64,000 nt of DNA from Azohydromonas caseinilytica. GTDB taxonomy: Bacteria > Pseudomonadota > Gammaproteobacteria > Burkholderiales > Burkholderiaceae_C. A model generated the notes under the pieces. That model was given only the letters and a program-made list of their open reading frames with translations, did no database searches and was not told the origin of the DNA. The translations under genes were made by a program, and so were the position numbers. Each line of letters starts with the position of its first letter. The stretch's first letter is position 1. Shown here one piece after another: positions 8,142-18,600 of this stretch. Where the stretch lies: contig NZ_JABBFW010000009.1 of assembly GCF_012927045.1 (NCBI RefSeq), forward strand, positions 1 to 64,000, read 5' to 3'.

Positions 8142-8774
8142 TCAGGACTGCGCCAGCAGCCGGCGGTTGAGCGTGTAGGTGCCGCTGAACGTGGCCTCGG
8201 CCAGCACATGGTCGGCCAGCGCCACGCGGGCCTGGGTACCTGTGAAGGCCCCCTCCACCGCCAGGCGCGGCACCGACAGCGCGTAGAGCGTGAACACGTA
8301 ATGGTGCACCAGCGCGTCATTGAAGGGCGGGAAAGGCCCGTCATACCCGAAATAGTTGCCGGCCATCTGGGCATCGCCGGCAAACCAGCCGGTGTAGTCG
8401 TTAAGGCCCTGCCGCGCGCCATGGGGCGCAGCCGGCCCGGGCTTGCCGCGCGGCGTGAAGCCGCTGCTGAACTGACCTTCGCCGATTTCCGTGAGCGTGG
8501 GCGGCAGGTCCACCAGCACCCAGTGGAAGAAGTCCACGCGCGGCAGGTCGGCCGGTACTTCACGATCGGCCTTGTTGACGTCGTCGCCGCGGCTGGGCAC
8601 GTCAGTGTCATGGCAGATCAGCGCCAGGGAGCAGGTGCCTGCCGGCACGCCGCTCCAGGCCAGGTGCGGATTGAGGTTGGCGGCAAAGCCAACGCCCTCG
8701 CCTTCAATGCGCCCGGCAGCGTAGCGCTCGGGGATGCGCGCGCCGTCGGTCCAGCTCTCACTCCAGAGTTTCAT
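8142..8774 (-). CDS. YbhB/YbcL family protein (Raf kinase inhibitor-like)
   Basis: 210 residues from ATG at 8774, the first start from which the family fold begins (MKLWSESW). Typical PEBP-like segments are present: NLNPHLAWSGVP, then SLALICHDTDVP and later FFHWVLVDLP near residue 85, and GYDGPFPPFND, the phosphate-binding pocket region. Bacterial members are cytoplasmic or periplasmic and have no firmly known function. No signal peptide is visible. It probably shares a transcript with the downstream histidine phosphatase. Confidence 0.82.
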   Translation of the reverse strand: MKLWSESWTDGARIPERYAAGRIEGEGVGFAANLNPHLAWSGVPAGTCSLALICHDTDVPSRGDDVNKADREVPADLPRVDFFHWVLVDLPPTLTEIGEGQFSSGFTPRGKPGPAAPHGARQGLNDYTGWFAGDAQMAGNYFGYDGPFPPFNDALVHHYVFTLYALSVPRLAVEGAFTGTQARVALADHVLAEATFSGTYTLNRRLLAQS

Positions 8775-8905
8775 GACACGGTCTTTCTTGACTGAGGGGG
8801 AAACGCGAGCGCCGCCAACGCGCACGATGCTTCCGGATGCCATCAGGCCCGGAGTCAAGGCGGCCCGGACGCCAGGAAAGGTCTTCGCGGCGCGGGCTCC
8901 GCGGC

Positions 8906-9229
8906 TTACACGCCCCAGACGATCGGGTAACCCGCCGCCTGGGCACGTTTCATCATCTCCACCAGCGGCCACACGCGCTGGCGCAGGCTCACGCTCTCGT
9001 GCGGCGGCAATTGCCTGCCCTCTGCGGCGGCTTCGGCCTCGGCCTGGGCCCGCGCGGCCTCCTCCGCCGCCACCGCCTGCTCCAACAAGGCGCGCAGCCG
9101 AGGCATGTCCTCAACTTCGAAGATGCCCTGGGGGCTGGGCTCGCGGCCCATCAGCCGCAGCAGGTGATCGCCGTTGACACCGAGCATCACCACGTCGCCC
9201 GCAGCCTTGGACTTGAACTTGTAGATCAT
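8906..9229 (-). CDS. DUF1840 domain-containing protein
   Basis: 107 residues. The start MIYKFKSKAAGDVVML and the end MMKRAQAAGYPIVWGV match the DUF1840 family, which is nearly confined to beta- and gammaproteobacteria. The middle is a charged Glu/Ala-rich helix (residues about 50-75). The ATG overlaps the stop of the methyltransferase gene by four bases (ATGA), so translation is coupled. Its function is unknown. Confidence 0.85.
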   Translation of the reverse strand: MIYKFKSKAAGDVVMLGVNGDHLLRLMGREPSPQGIFEVEDMPRLRALLEQAVAAEEAARAQAEAEAAAEGRQLPPHESVSLRQRVWPLVEMMKRAQAAGYPIVWGV

Positions 9230-10479
9230 TGTTTGGCCATGTAGTCGCGGTTGAAGGGATAGCCGGATTGTGCGCCGCGCATCGGCCCGTCGCCGACGTT
9301 GCCGCTGGGCCGGCTGGCCAGCATCTGGTGCAGCGACAGCCAGCCCTGCTCGAAGCTCGCGGCACTGCCGGCCAGGTACAGCCGGTAGGCGCGCAGCACC
9401 CGCTCGCCGGCCAGCGCCCGTGCCTGATCCAGCTGCGCCTCCAGCGCGTCGGACCAGGACCACAGCGTGCGTGCGTAATGCGGGCGCAGGTTTTCGGTGT
9501 CGAGCATCTCCAGCCCCGCGTCGGCCATCTCGCGCAGCACGTGCGAGACATGCAGCAGCTCCCCGCCGGGAAAGATGTAGCGGTCGATGAACTCGCCGAT
9601 GCCTGCGCCGAGCTGGCGGTTGCGGGTGCCGCCGGCCGTGATGCCATGGTTCATCAGCAGCCCGCCAGGCTTGAGCAGGCGGCGGATCTTGGCGAAGTAG
9701 GTCGGCAGGTTGGCCCGCCCCACATGCTCGAACATGCCCACCGAGGCGATCTTGTCGAAGGGCTCGTCCTCGGCCAGCGCCCGGTAGTCCAGCAGCTCCA
9801 TGCGCACGCGCCCGCGCAGGCCGCGCGCCTCGATCAGCCCGTTGACGTGGGCATGCTGGTTCTGCGACAGCGTGATGCCGGTGGCCTGCACGCCGTGGTG
9901 CTCGGCCGCCCACAGCAGCAGGGCGCCCCAGCCCGCGCCGATGTCCAGGAAGCGCTCGCCCGGGCGCAGCATGAGCTTGCGGCAGATGTGCTCGAGCTTG
10001 GCCTCCTGGGCCTGCGCCAGCGTCATGCCGGCGTCGCGGAAGTAGGCGCAGGAGTACACGCGGCGCGGATCGAGCCACAGCGCGTAGAAGTCGTCCGAGA
10101 CGTCGTAGTGGAACTGCACCTGGCGCGCGTCGGCCGCAGGCGTGTGACGCGCCAGTGCGCGCCCCGCGTCCAGCAGCTCGCGCCAGGCGCGCAGCGGCGA
10201 GCGCTCGGTGGTGCGCGTGGGATCGGCGGCGATGAGCTGCACCGCCAGCTGCATCACGTCGCGCGGCGCGCCGCCGATGTCGAGCCGGTGCTCGACGTAG
10301 TCCTCGGCCACGCGCCCGATCTGGCCGGTGGCCAGATGCGCCAGCGTGCGCAGGTCGCGCAGCGCCAGCGTGACGCCGGCCTGCAGCGGCCCCAGGCGCC
10401 GCCCCCCGGGCAGCGTCACCGCCAGGGGCGGGTGCAAGGAAGCGATCTTGCGTTCAACCAGGGCTTCGAGCGTCGTCAT
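9226..10479 (-). CDS. cfa: Cyclopropane-fatty-acyl-phospholipid synthase-like methyltransferase
   Basis: 417 residues. The enzyme transfers a methylene from S-adenosylmethionine to unsaturated acyl chains of membrane phospholipids (or is a close relative of that family). The N-terminal 120 residues are lipid-binding-like, followed by QFHYDVSDDFYALWLD, which marks the CFA family, then the SAM site LDIGAGWGALLLW near residue 190, and later FEHVGRANLPTYF and the HDCLRYR-like region near the end. The start chosen is ATG at 10479; a longer frame to 11064 overlaps the EAL gene and is rejected. It forms an operon with DUF1840. Confidence 0.85.
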   Translation of the reverse strand: MTTLEALVERKIASLHPPLAVTLPGGRRLGPLQAGVTLALRDLRTLAHLATGQIGRVAEDYVEHRLDIGGAPRDVMQLAVQLIAADPTRTTERSPLRAWRELLDAGRALARHTPAADARQVQFHYDVSDDFYALWLDPRRVYSCAYFRDAGMTLAQAQEAKLEHICRKLMLRPGERFLDIGAGWGALLLWAAEHHGVQATGITLSQNQHAHVNGLIEARGLRGRVRMELLDYRALAEDEPFDKIASVGMFEHVGRANLPTYFAKIRRLLKPGGLLMNHGITAGGTRNRQLGAGIGEFIDRYIFPGGELLHVSHVLREMADAGLEMLDTENLRPHYARTLWSWSDALEAQLDQARALAGERVLRAYRLYLAGSAASFEQGWLSLHQMLASRPSGNVGDGPMRGAQSGYPFNRDYMAKQ

Positions 10480-10621
10480 GGCGCGCGGCGGGCAGTCACA
10501 GTTGGCCCCATCGTGGAAGAAAGCGCCGGGCGCCGCAATGCGCCTGCTGCAATGCACCACCTGCGCATGGGTAGGCCCATCCCGGCCGCCCGCCCGGAAA
10601 TGTCCGATTTGCGGCCCGGGT

Positions 10622-12784
10622 TCAGGCCGGGCCGTGCTCCTGCGCCGCCTCGGTGAACCGCTGCTGCAGCAACTCGGCCTCCAGCGCCGGCGCCCACAGG
10701 TAGCCCTGCCCCTCGTGGCAGCCGATCTGCGCCAGGAAATCGCGCTGCTCCCGGGTCTCCACGCCTTCGGCAATGACGCCCAGCTCCAGCGCCCGCGCCA
10801 TCTGCACGATGGCGCGCACGATGGCGGCGTCGCTGTCGTCCCCGGGCAGGCCGCGCACGAAGCCGCGGTCGATCTTGAGCTTGTTGATGGGAAAGCGCTT
10901 GAGATAGGCCAGGCTGGAATAGCCGGTGCCGAAGTCGTCCACCGCCAGCCGCACGCCCAGCTGGGCCAGCGCCTGCAGCCGCGCCAGGGTTTCCTGCGCG
11001 TCCTGCAGCAGGATGCTCTCGGTGAGCTCCAGCTCCAGCAGCTGCGGCGGCAGCGAGGCCGCATCCAGCGTGGCCTGCACCTGGTCCACGAAATAGGGCT
11101 GCTGGAACTGCAGCGCCGACACGTTCACCGCCACCGGCACCTTCCAGCCCTGGCGCTGCCACTGCGCGGCCTGGTGCACCGCCTGCGTCAGCACCCACTC
11201 GCCGATGGCCACGATGAAGCCGCTGGCCTCGGCCACGGGAATGAACTCCGCCGGCGAGATGTCGCTCCCGCGCTCCGGGTCGTACCAGCGCAGCAGCGCC
11301 TCCACGCCGATGACGCGCCCGCTGTCCAGGTCGTGCTGGGGCTGGTAGGCCAGCCGGAAGCGCTTGCTGGCCAGCGCCAGCCGCATGGCATGGTCGAGCC
11401 GGATGCGCGAGCGCGCGTCCAGCGGCTGCGGCACCGGATGGTGCAGCCGGTAGCTGGAGCGCCCGCCGGCCTTGGCGCGCTGCATGGCGGTCTCGGCATG
11501 GCGCAGCAGCTCGTCGGCGGAGCTGCCGTCGATGGGGTGCACGGCAATGCCGATGCTGCAGGTGAGCGTGAACTCGGCGCCTTCGAGCGTGAGCGGCCGC
11601 GCCACGGCTTCGAGCACGCGCCCCGCCGCCAGCTCCGCGCCGCGCGCGTCGCTGTCGCGCACCAGCAGCGCGAACTGGTCGCCGCCCAGCCGCGCCACCA
11701 TGTCGCCCTCGCGCACGCAGTGCTGCAGCCGGTTGCGCATCTCGCACAGCACGCGGTCGCCGCCCTGGTGGCCCAGGCTGTCGTTGACCTGCTTGAAGTG
11801 GTCCAGGTCCAGCACCAGCAGCGCGAAGCCCTCGCTGCCGGGCAGCGCCGCCGCCGCGGCACGCGCCACCATGTCGCCGAACTGCGCGCGGTTGGCCAGC
11901 CCGGTGAGCGGGTCGGTGCTGGCCAGGCGCTCGATGCGCTGGTCCGCGGCGATGCGCTCGCTCAGGTCGCGGAAGGAGTAGACCCGCCCGATCGGGCGCC
12001 CGTTGATCCACTGCGGCTGCGTCACGCGCTCCAGCACCTGGCCCGAGCGCAGCCGCAGCCGGTCGCTGGCCTGCATCAGCACGGCCTCGCGCACGTTGTC
12101 CAGGCGCTGCTGGTAGCGCACCGGGTCGCTCACGCTGCTGCGCATCCAGTCATAGACGGCCGCGTCGTTGCCGCTGTGCAGCAGCGCCTCGGGCAGGGCC
12201 CAGATCTGGGCGAAGCGGCGGTTGAAGCTGCGGATGCGGCCGGCCAGGTCGGTGACGAGGATGCCGTCGGCGGTGGACTCCAGCGTGGCGCGCAGCTGCG
12301 CCAGCAGCTGCTCGCGCTCCTGCTCGGCCGCGCGCTGCGCGCTGTGGTCCTGCAGCGCCACCATGTACAGCCGCGGCGGCAGCGGCCGGATGCGCCGCGT
12401 GAGGTAGAGCGTGCTGCCGTCGGCGCGCGGCAGCAGGGTCTCCGAGCTCAGCTCGGCCGCGGGCTCGCCCTGTGCGGCGGCCTCGGCCCAGAAGGCGAAG
12501 TCCTCGGGCGTGGGCAGCAGCGTGTCGGCCCCGGCGGCCAGCACCTCCTGGCGCGAGCGCTGCAGCAGCCGCAGCGCCGACTCGTTGACGGCGCACACCT
12601 GCAGGGTGTCGGCCTGCACCAGCCACACCGCCTCGTTGAGGTTCTCGATCAGCTGCGCCCAGGCCGCCAGCGGCGTGGGCTCCTGCGGCACGGCGACCGC
12701 GGCCGGCAGCGGCGCCGGCACTCCCGCCCCGCCAGCGGACTCGGTGGCGGCGCGGGCCAGCAACTCCGGGCAGCGCGGCGTCAT
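10622..12784 (-). CDS. PAS-GGDEF-EAL protein, probable c-di-GMP phosphodiesterase
   Basis: 720 residues, no signal peptide or membrane segment. Two PAS-like regions (about 40-150 and 160-280) lead to a GGDEF domain (285-450) whose signature is GGDQF at about residue 364, so cyclase activity is doubtful. The EAL domain (460-715) keeps GVEALLRW, ELTES, DDFGTGYSSL, KIDRGFV and AEGVET, all needed for hydrolysis of cyclic di-GMP. I infer a phosphodiesterase with a regulatory GGDEF domain. Its ATG overlaps the stop of the HD-GYP gene (ATGA), so the two are coupled and share a promoter at about 14313-14339. Confidence 0.9.
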   Translation of the reverse strand: MTPRCPELLARAATESAGGAGVPAPLPAAVAVPQEPTPLAAWAQLIENLNEAVWLVQADTLQVCAVNESALRLLQRSRQEVLAAGADTLLPTPEDFAFWAEAAAQGEPAAELSSETLLPRADGSTLYLTRRIRPLPPRLYMVALQDHSAQRAAEQEREQLLAQLRATLESTADGILVTDLAGRIRSFNRRFAQIWALPEALLHSGNDAAVYDWMRSSVSDPVRYQQRLDNVREAVLMQASDRLRLRSGQVLERVTQPQWINGRPIGRVYSFRDLSERIAADQRIERLASTDPLTGLANRAQFGDMVARAAAAALPGSEGFALLVLDLDHFKQVNDSLGHQGGDRVLCEMRNRLQHCVREGDMVARLGGDQFALLVRDSDARGAELAAGRVLEAVARPLTLEGAEFTLTCSIGIAVHPIDGSSADELLRHAETAMQRAKAGGRSSYRLHHPVPQPLDARSRIRLDHAMRLALASKRFRLAYQPQHDLDSGRVIGVEALLRWYDPERGSDISPAEFIPVAEASGFIVAIGEWVLTQAVHQAAQWQRQGWKVPVAVNVSALQFQQPYFVDQVQATLDAASLPPQLLELELTESILLQDAQETLARLQALAQLGVRLAVDDFGTGYSSLAYLKRFPINKLKIDRGFVRGLPGDDSDAAIVRAIVQMARALELGVIAEGVETREQRDFLAQIGCHEGQGYLWAPALEAELLQQRFTEAAQEHGPA

Positions 12785-14259
12785 GCAATGCGCTCCTGCG
12801 CCAGCGGCGCCGGGGCGGCATCGAAGAAATAGGCCACGCGCTGGCTCGCGCCCAGGTAGTTCTGCACCTCGCGCGGCAGCTGGCTGGGCTTGAGGCTGCG
12901 CCGGATGGCCACGCCCGGCTCATGCTCCAGGTCCAGCAGCAGCGCCTCGTCGCGCGGCACGCGCGCGTCGTACACCAGCACGCGCGGCCGCAGCGGGCGC
13001 CCGGCATTGACGCTGGTCACCAGCGCATAGCGCTCGTCGCTGAGCTGCACCACCGAGCCCGCCGGGTACACGCCCATCATGCGCACGAAGGCGCCCATCA
13101 GCCACGGGTCGTGCTTGGTCGGGCCCTGGGTGAAGAGCAGCGACAGCGCCTCGTGCGGCGTCAGCGACGCCGCCGGCAGCGGCCGGTTGCACAGGTTGTC
13201 GTAGCGGTTGACCAGCGCCACGATGCGCGCGCTCATGGTCAGCCGCGACAGCTCCAGCCGCTGCGGAAAGCCGCTGCCGTCGGCCAGCTCGTGGTGCTGC
13301 CCGATCACCAGCAACGCCGTCGGCTCCAGCCCCATGCGGCGCCCATGCACCACGCCCAGCGCGACATGGTCGCGATAGATCTTGAGCTCCGAGGGGCTGA
13401 AGCCTTCCTCCAGGTAGCGCAGCCGCTCGGGCACGTCGATCTTGCCGATGTCGTGCAGCAGCGCCCCCATGCCCAGCACCTGCAGCTCGGGCTCGGTGAA
13501 GTTCAGCAGCCGCCCCAGCAGCAGCGACAGGACGGTGACGTTGAGCGCATGCGCCGAGCTGCGGTCGCCGGCGCTCTCGGTGAGCAGCCGGATGCAGCTC
13601 TGGGGGTCGCTGAGCATCTGCTGCAGCAGCTCGCCCGTGAGGGCCTGGGTGCGCTCGCGCGCGGCGGCGGGCTCGTTGGCGCGCAGCAGCTCGCTGGCAT
13701 CGCGCCAGCCGCGGGTGGCCTCGGCATAGCAGCGCTCGCACTCCTGCTGCGCCGCGCGCTGCAGCGCCAGGGTCTGGCGGCGCTGGCGCCGCGCAGTCTC
13801 CTGGGGGCTTTCGGCGACCGCCGCGCCCTGGGCAGCCGCGGCGGCGCCCGCCTCGGCCCCACCGGCCGGCTCGGACGGCTCGGGGGCCATGGGCTCGACG
13901 CCCGGGTCTTGTGCCTGGGCCGCCGGGGCCGCTGGAGAAACCCCGGCGTCCGGGACGGTCGGGGCTTCGCCGGGCTCGGCCTCCCGTGCTTCGGCAACCA
14001 GCCAGCTCGGCCTCCTCGCGGGGGCCGCGCCACCGGCGGCTGCCGTGGCGGCCAGCGCGGCGCGCACGCGGCGCATCTCGCTGCGGTTGGGGTCCCAGCG
14101 CACGCGCTCCAGCCCGAGGCCGCGAATGGTCTCGATCTGGGCTTGGCTGCTGATGACGAAGCTGCTGCGCGGAAAGGGATGCGAGATCCAGCTCAGCTCC
14201 AGCTGGACGTACATGCCAGGCAGGAGATCGTGTACGTCAATGGTTTCGGGGAGCTGCAT
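12781..14259 (-). CDS. HD-GYP domain protein with N-terminal DUF3391
   Basis: 492 residues. The N-terminal 65-70 residues (IDVHDLLPGMYVQLELSW) are a DUF3391-type domain, followed by an Ala/Pro/Glu-rich linker (about 75-150). The HD-GYP domain contains LHDIGKIDVPERL near residue 267 and HHELADGSGFP, so the canonical GYP is GFP here. Members hydrolyse c-di-GMP with a metal centre or act as sensors. It is the first gene of a two-gene operon with the GGDEF/EAL protein. A sigma-28-like promoter lies about 54 bases upstream, linking it to the flagellar regulon. Confidence 0.9.
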   Translation of the reverse strand: MQLPETIDVHDLLPGMYVQLELSWISHPFPRSSFVISSQAQIETIRGLGLERVRWDPNRSEMRRVRAALAATAAAGGAAPARRPSWLVAEAREAEPGEAPTVPDAGVSPAAPAAQAQDPGVEPMAPEPSEPAGGAEAGAAAAAQGAAVAESPQETARRQRRQTLALQRAAQQECERCYAEATRGWRDASELLRANEPAAARERTQALTGELLQQMLSDPQSCIRLLTESAGDRSSAHALNVTVLSLLLGRLLNFTEPELQVLGMGALLHDIGKIDVPERLRYLEEGFSPSELKIYRDHVALGVVHGRRMGLEPTALLVIGQHHELADGSGFPQRLELSRLTMSARIVALVNRYDNLCNRPLPAASLTPHEALSLLFTQGPTKHDPWLMGAFVRMMGVYPAGSVVQLSDERYALVTSVNAGRPLRPRVLVYDARVPRDEALLLDLEHEPGVAIRRSLKPSQLPREVQNYLGASQRVAYFFDAAPAPLAQERIA

Positions 14260-14312
14260 CGGAACGGCAAAGCACGGCCCCGCACGCGGGGCGGTCTACA
14301 TCTATGTCGTGG

Positions 14313-14339
14313 TTGTCGGCATTTGTGGCCTCGACTTGA
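14313..14339 (-). promoter_or_regulatory. Sigma-28 (FliA)-like flagellar promoter
   Basis: On the minus strand TCAAG (14339-14335) is followed after 14 bases by GCCGACAA (14320-14313). The enterobacterial sigma-28 consensus is TAAAGTTT-N11-GCCGATAA, which gives the same 14-base spacing after the first five bases; TCAAG is the usual -35 core in betaproteobacteria. The -10 box lies about 54 bases before the HD-GYP start codon. Confidence 0.65.
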
Positions 14340-14486
14340 GCCGCCGGGCACTGAACTTGCGCCCGGCGTGCAAGGTGCACGGCGGCGCCGGCTGGTCCGG
14401 GCTCAGCCTTGCAGGCCGCGCACTCGCAGAGCTCGCGCCCTTCGCCCGGCGCGCCGACGTGCGCAGGCACGTCGGCCGGTCCGGGC

Positions 14487-14921
14487 TCAGCGCCTGATCC
14501 GCGTGGACAGGACGATGGCGGAGGTGGTGCGCTCCACGCCCTGGAGCGCGCCGATGCGGTCGATGAGCTCGTCCAGCTCGCCGATGGAGCCCGCCGTCAG
14601 CACGGCGATGAGATCGAAGGGGCCGCTGACCGAGTGCAGCAGCCGCACCTGCGGCATGCGCCGCAGCGCCGCCTCGATGGCGCCGCCCTGCTTGGTCGCG
14701 GCCGTGATCAGCACATGCGCGCACACCTGCGGCCCCTCCGCCTCCTCGGGCACCACCACGGTGTAGCCCGCCACCACGCGGCGGCGCTCCAGGCGCTGCA
14801 ATCGGCTCTGCACCGTGGTGCGCGACAGCCCCAGCCGCCGCCCCAGCTCGGCGGTGCTGGCGCGGGCGTTCTCGCGCAGCAGCGCCAGCAGCGCGCGGTC
14901 CACGTCGTCGAGTTCGGCCAT
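14487..14921 (-). CDS. Lrp/AsnC family transcriptional regulator
   Basis: 144 residues from ATG at 14921. The N-terminal helix-turn-helix reads DDVDRALLALLRENARAS, then LSRTTVQSRLQRLE as recognition helix, followed by GYTVVV and a RAM effector domain (SVSGPFDLIAVLTAG). It is divergent from the saccharopine-dehydrogenase-like gene with 122 bases between them, a layout in which the regulator usually controls its neighbour and itself. Lrp family members of this size sense amino acids; lysine or a derivative would fit the neighbour (inference). Confidence 0.9.
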   Translation of the reverse strand: MAELDDVDRALLALLRENARASTAELGRRLGLSRTTVQSRLQRLERRRVVAGYTVVVPEEAEGPQVCAHVLITAATKQGGAIEAALRRMPQVRLLHSVSGPFDLIAVLTAGSIGELDELIDRIGALQGVERTTSAIVLSTRIRR

Positions 14922-15043
14922 GCGCCGATTCTCTACGGCAAAGCGCTGAAATCGCCACGGCATTTCGTCGTGCTGGGCGCTGCAATCGACAACACACCGC
15001 GCCACGATCGGGCTGACCCACACCCGTTCAGGAGGAAGCCGCG

Positions 15044-16177
15044 ATGAAAGACGTTCTCGTGCTCGGTGCCGGCCGTGTCGGCAAGGTGGCTGCGCAACTG
15101 CTGGCCGATTCGGGCGACTACGTGGTGACGCTGGCCGACCGCCACGCCGGCGCGCTGCAGGACTTCGGGCCGGCCTCGCTGCGCCGCCACACGCTGCAGG
15201 TGGACGCGGGCGACCCCGCGGCGCTGCAGGCCGCGCTGCAGGGCCGCTTCGCCGTGCTCAATGCCTTTCCCTTCGATTGCGCCGCCCGCGTGGCCGAGGC
15301 CGCGCGCGCCCAGGGCGTGCACTACCTGGACCTGACCGAGGACGTGGCGGCCACGCGCCGCATCAAGGCGCTCGCCGCGGACGCGCCCTGTGCCTTCATC
15401 CCGCAATGCGGCCTGGCGCCGGGCTTCGTCTCCATCGCCGCGGCCGACCTGGCGCGGCGCTTCGAGCGGCTGGAGACCCTGCGGCTGCGCGTGGGCGCCC
15501 TGCCGCTCTACCCCAGCAACGCGCTGGACTACAACCTGACCTGGAGCACCGAGGGCCTGATCAACGAGTACATCCAGCCCTGCGAAGCCATCGTGGACGG
15601 GCACCGCGCCGAGGTGGCGGCGCTCGAAGGCCTGGAGCACTTCAGCCTCGACGGCGTGCGCTACGAGGCCTTCAACACTTCCGGCGGCCTGGGGACGCTG
15701 TGCGAGAGCTTCGAGGGCCGCGTGCGCGAGCTCAACTACCGCAGCATCCGCTACCCCGGCCACGGCACACTGATGAAGGCGCTGCTGCACGACCTGCGCC
15801 TGCGCGAGCGCCCGGCGCTGGTCAAGGAGATCTTCGAGCACGCCATCCCCGGCACCGACCAGGACGTGGTGGTGGTCTTCGTCACCGCCACCGGCTGGCG
15901 CGACGGCCGCCTGGGGCAGCACAGCCTCGCGCGCAAGGTGCTGGGCCAATGGGCGCAGCCCGAGCCGCGCAGCGCCATCCAGATCACCACCGCCGGCAGC
16001 GCCTGCGCCGTGCTGGACCTGCTGGCCCAGGGCCGCCTCCCGCAACAGGGCTTCATCCGGCAGGAGCAGATCGCCCTGGACGACTTCCTGGCCAACCGCT
16101 TCGGCGCCGTCTACGCCGAGGCAGCCCCGCACGGCGACGCGCCCGGGACGCCCTCGCCGCTGCAGTTGGCGGCCTGA
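15044..16177 (+). CDS. Saccharopine dehydrogenase-family protein
   Basis: 377 residues, cytoplasmic. A Rossmann start (VLVLGAGRVGKVAAQLL) binds NAD(P); next come the catalytic-type half (LAPGFVSIAAADLARRF, NLTWSTEGLINEY) and a C-terminal segment rich in Arg/Asp. The family contains saccharopine dehydrogenase, lysine 6-dehydrogenase and carboxynorspermidine synthase, which oxidise or reductively join amine substrates; the exact reaction here is not determinable. AGGAGGAA sits at a good distance from the ATG. Divergent from an Lrp-type regulator, so a role in amino acid (lysine-type) breakdown is plausible. Confidence 0.85.
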   Translation: MKDVLVLGAGRVGKVAAQLLADSGDYVVTLADRHAGALQDFGPASLRRHTLQVDAGDPAALQAALQGRFAVLNAFPFDCAARVAEAARAQGVHYLDLTEDVAATRRIKALAADAPCAFIPQCGLAPGFVSIAAADLARRFERLETLRLRVGALPLYPSNALDYNLTWSTEGLINEYIQPCEAIVDGHRAEVAALEGLEHFSLDGVRYEAFNTSGGLGTLCESFEGRVRELNYRSIRYPGHGTLMKALLHDLRLRERPALVKEIFEHAIPGTDQDVVVVFVTATGWRDGRLGQHSLARKVLGQWAQPEPRSAIQITTAGSACAVLDLLAQGRLPQQGFIRQEQIALDDFLANRFGAVYAEAAPHGDAPGTPSPLQLAA

Positions 16178-16205
16178 GCGGCGCCCGAAAGGCTGACACG
16201 CCGCC

Positions 16206-16260
16206 GTCCCCTCGCCCGCTCGGCGGGCGAGGGACAGGGGTGAGGGTTGGAGCTGCAGCG
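16206..16260. repeat. Dispersed REP-type hairpin repeat, copy 1
   Basis: An 11 bp perfect stem (16209-16219 paired with 16223-16233) with loop TCG, containing CTCGCCCGC and GCGGGCGAG, is followed by AGGGGTGAGGG. Read on the minus strand the element is CTGCAG-N6-CCCTCACCCCTG and then a CCCTCNCCCGC stem. The same arrangement recurs at 35366-35412. Such elements are scattered through many proteobacterial genomes. After the saccharopine-type gene the hairpin may also act as a terminator. Confidence 0.6.
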
Positions 16261-16330
16261 GCGCGATGGCGAGGGAGCCGATACACCATCCTTCAGAGCT
16301 GCACTGCCTCTTATCTCTTGAGGTAAAGCA

Positions 16331-16347
16331 TGTGCGCATAGCGCACA
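16331..16347 (+). promoter_or_regulatory. Palindromic operator candidate upstream of pobR-like gene
   Basis: A perfect 17-base palindrome, TGTGCGC-ATA-GCGCACA, lies about 105 bases before the IclR-type regulator. Known PobR/PcaU-type operators contain similar inverted GTGCG/CGCAC half sites (family knowledge), so it is likely the autoregulatory binding site. Confidence 0.55.
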
Positions 16348-16452
16348 AACCCACCTTTTCCCTCACGACAGTCAAGCCGCGACTGCCTACATTCCGGGCA
16401 CTGAACAGACACGCCGCCGGGCTTCTCCCGGCGCACCGCCCGGAGACCTGCC

Positions 16453-18517
<2,065 letters not shown>

Positions 18518-18540
18518 ATCCGGACCCCGGCCACAATAGG

Positions 18541-18571
18541 AACGGGCGCCCCAGCGGCGCCCGTTTTTTTC
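18541..18571 (+). terminator. Rho-independent terminator after pobA
   Basis: AACGGGCGCC (18541-18550), loop CCAGC, GGCGCCCGTT (18556-18565), followed by a run of T. A textbook intrinsic terminator 23 bases after the pobA stop. Confidence 0.92.
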
Positions 18572-18600
18572 ATCCCATTGCCTTCCACAGGAGACATCCC

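Noticed and set aside
10328-12832. 834-codon open frame on the plus strand
   Set aside because: Antisense shadow of the GGDEF/EAL gene.
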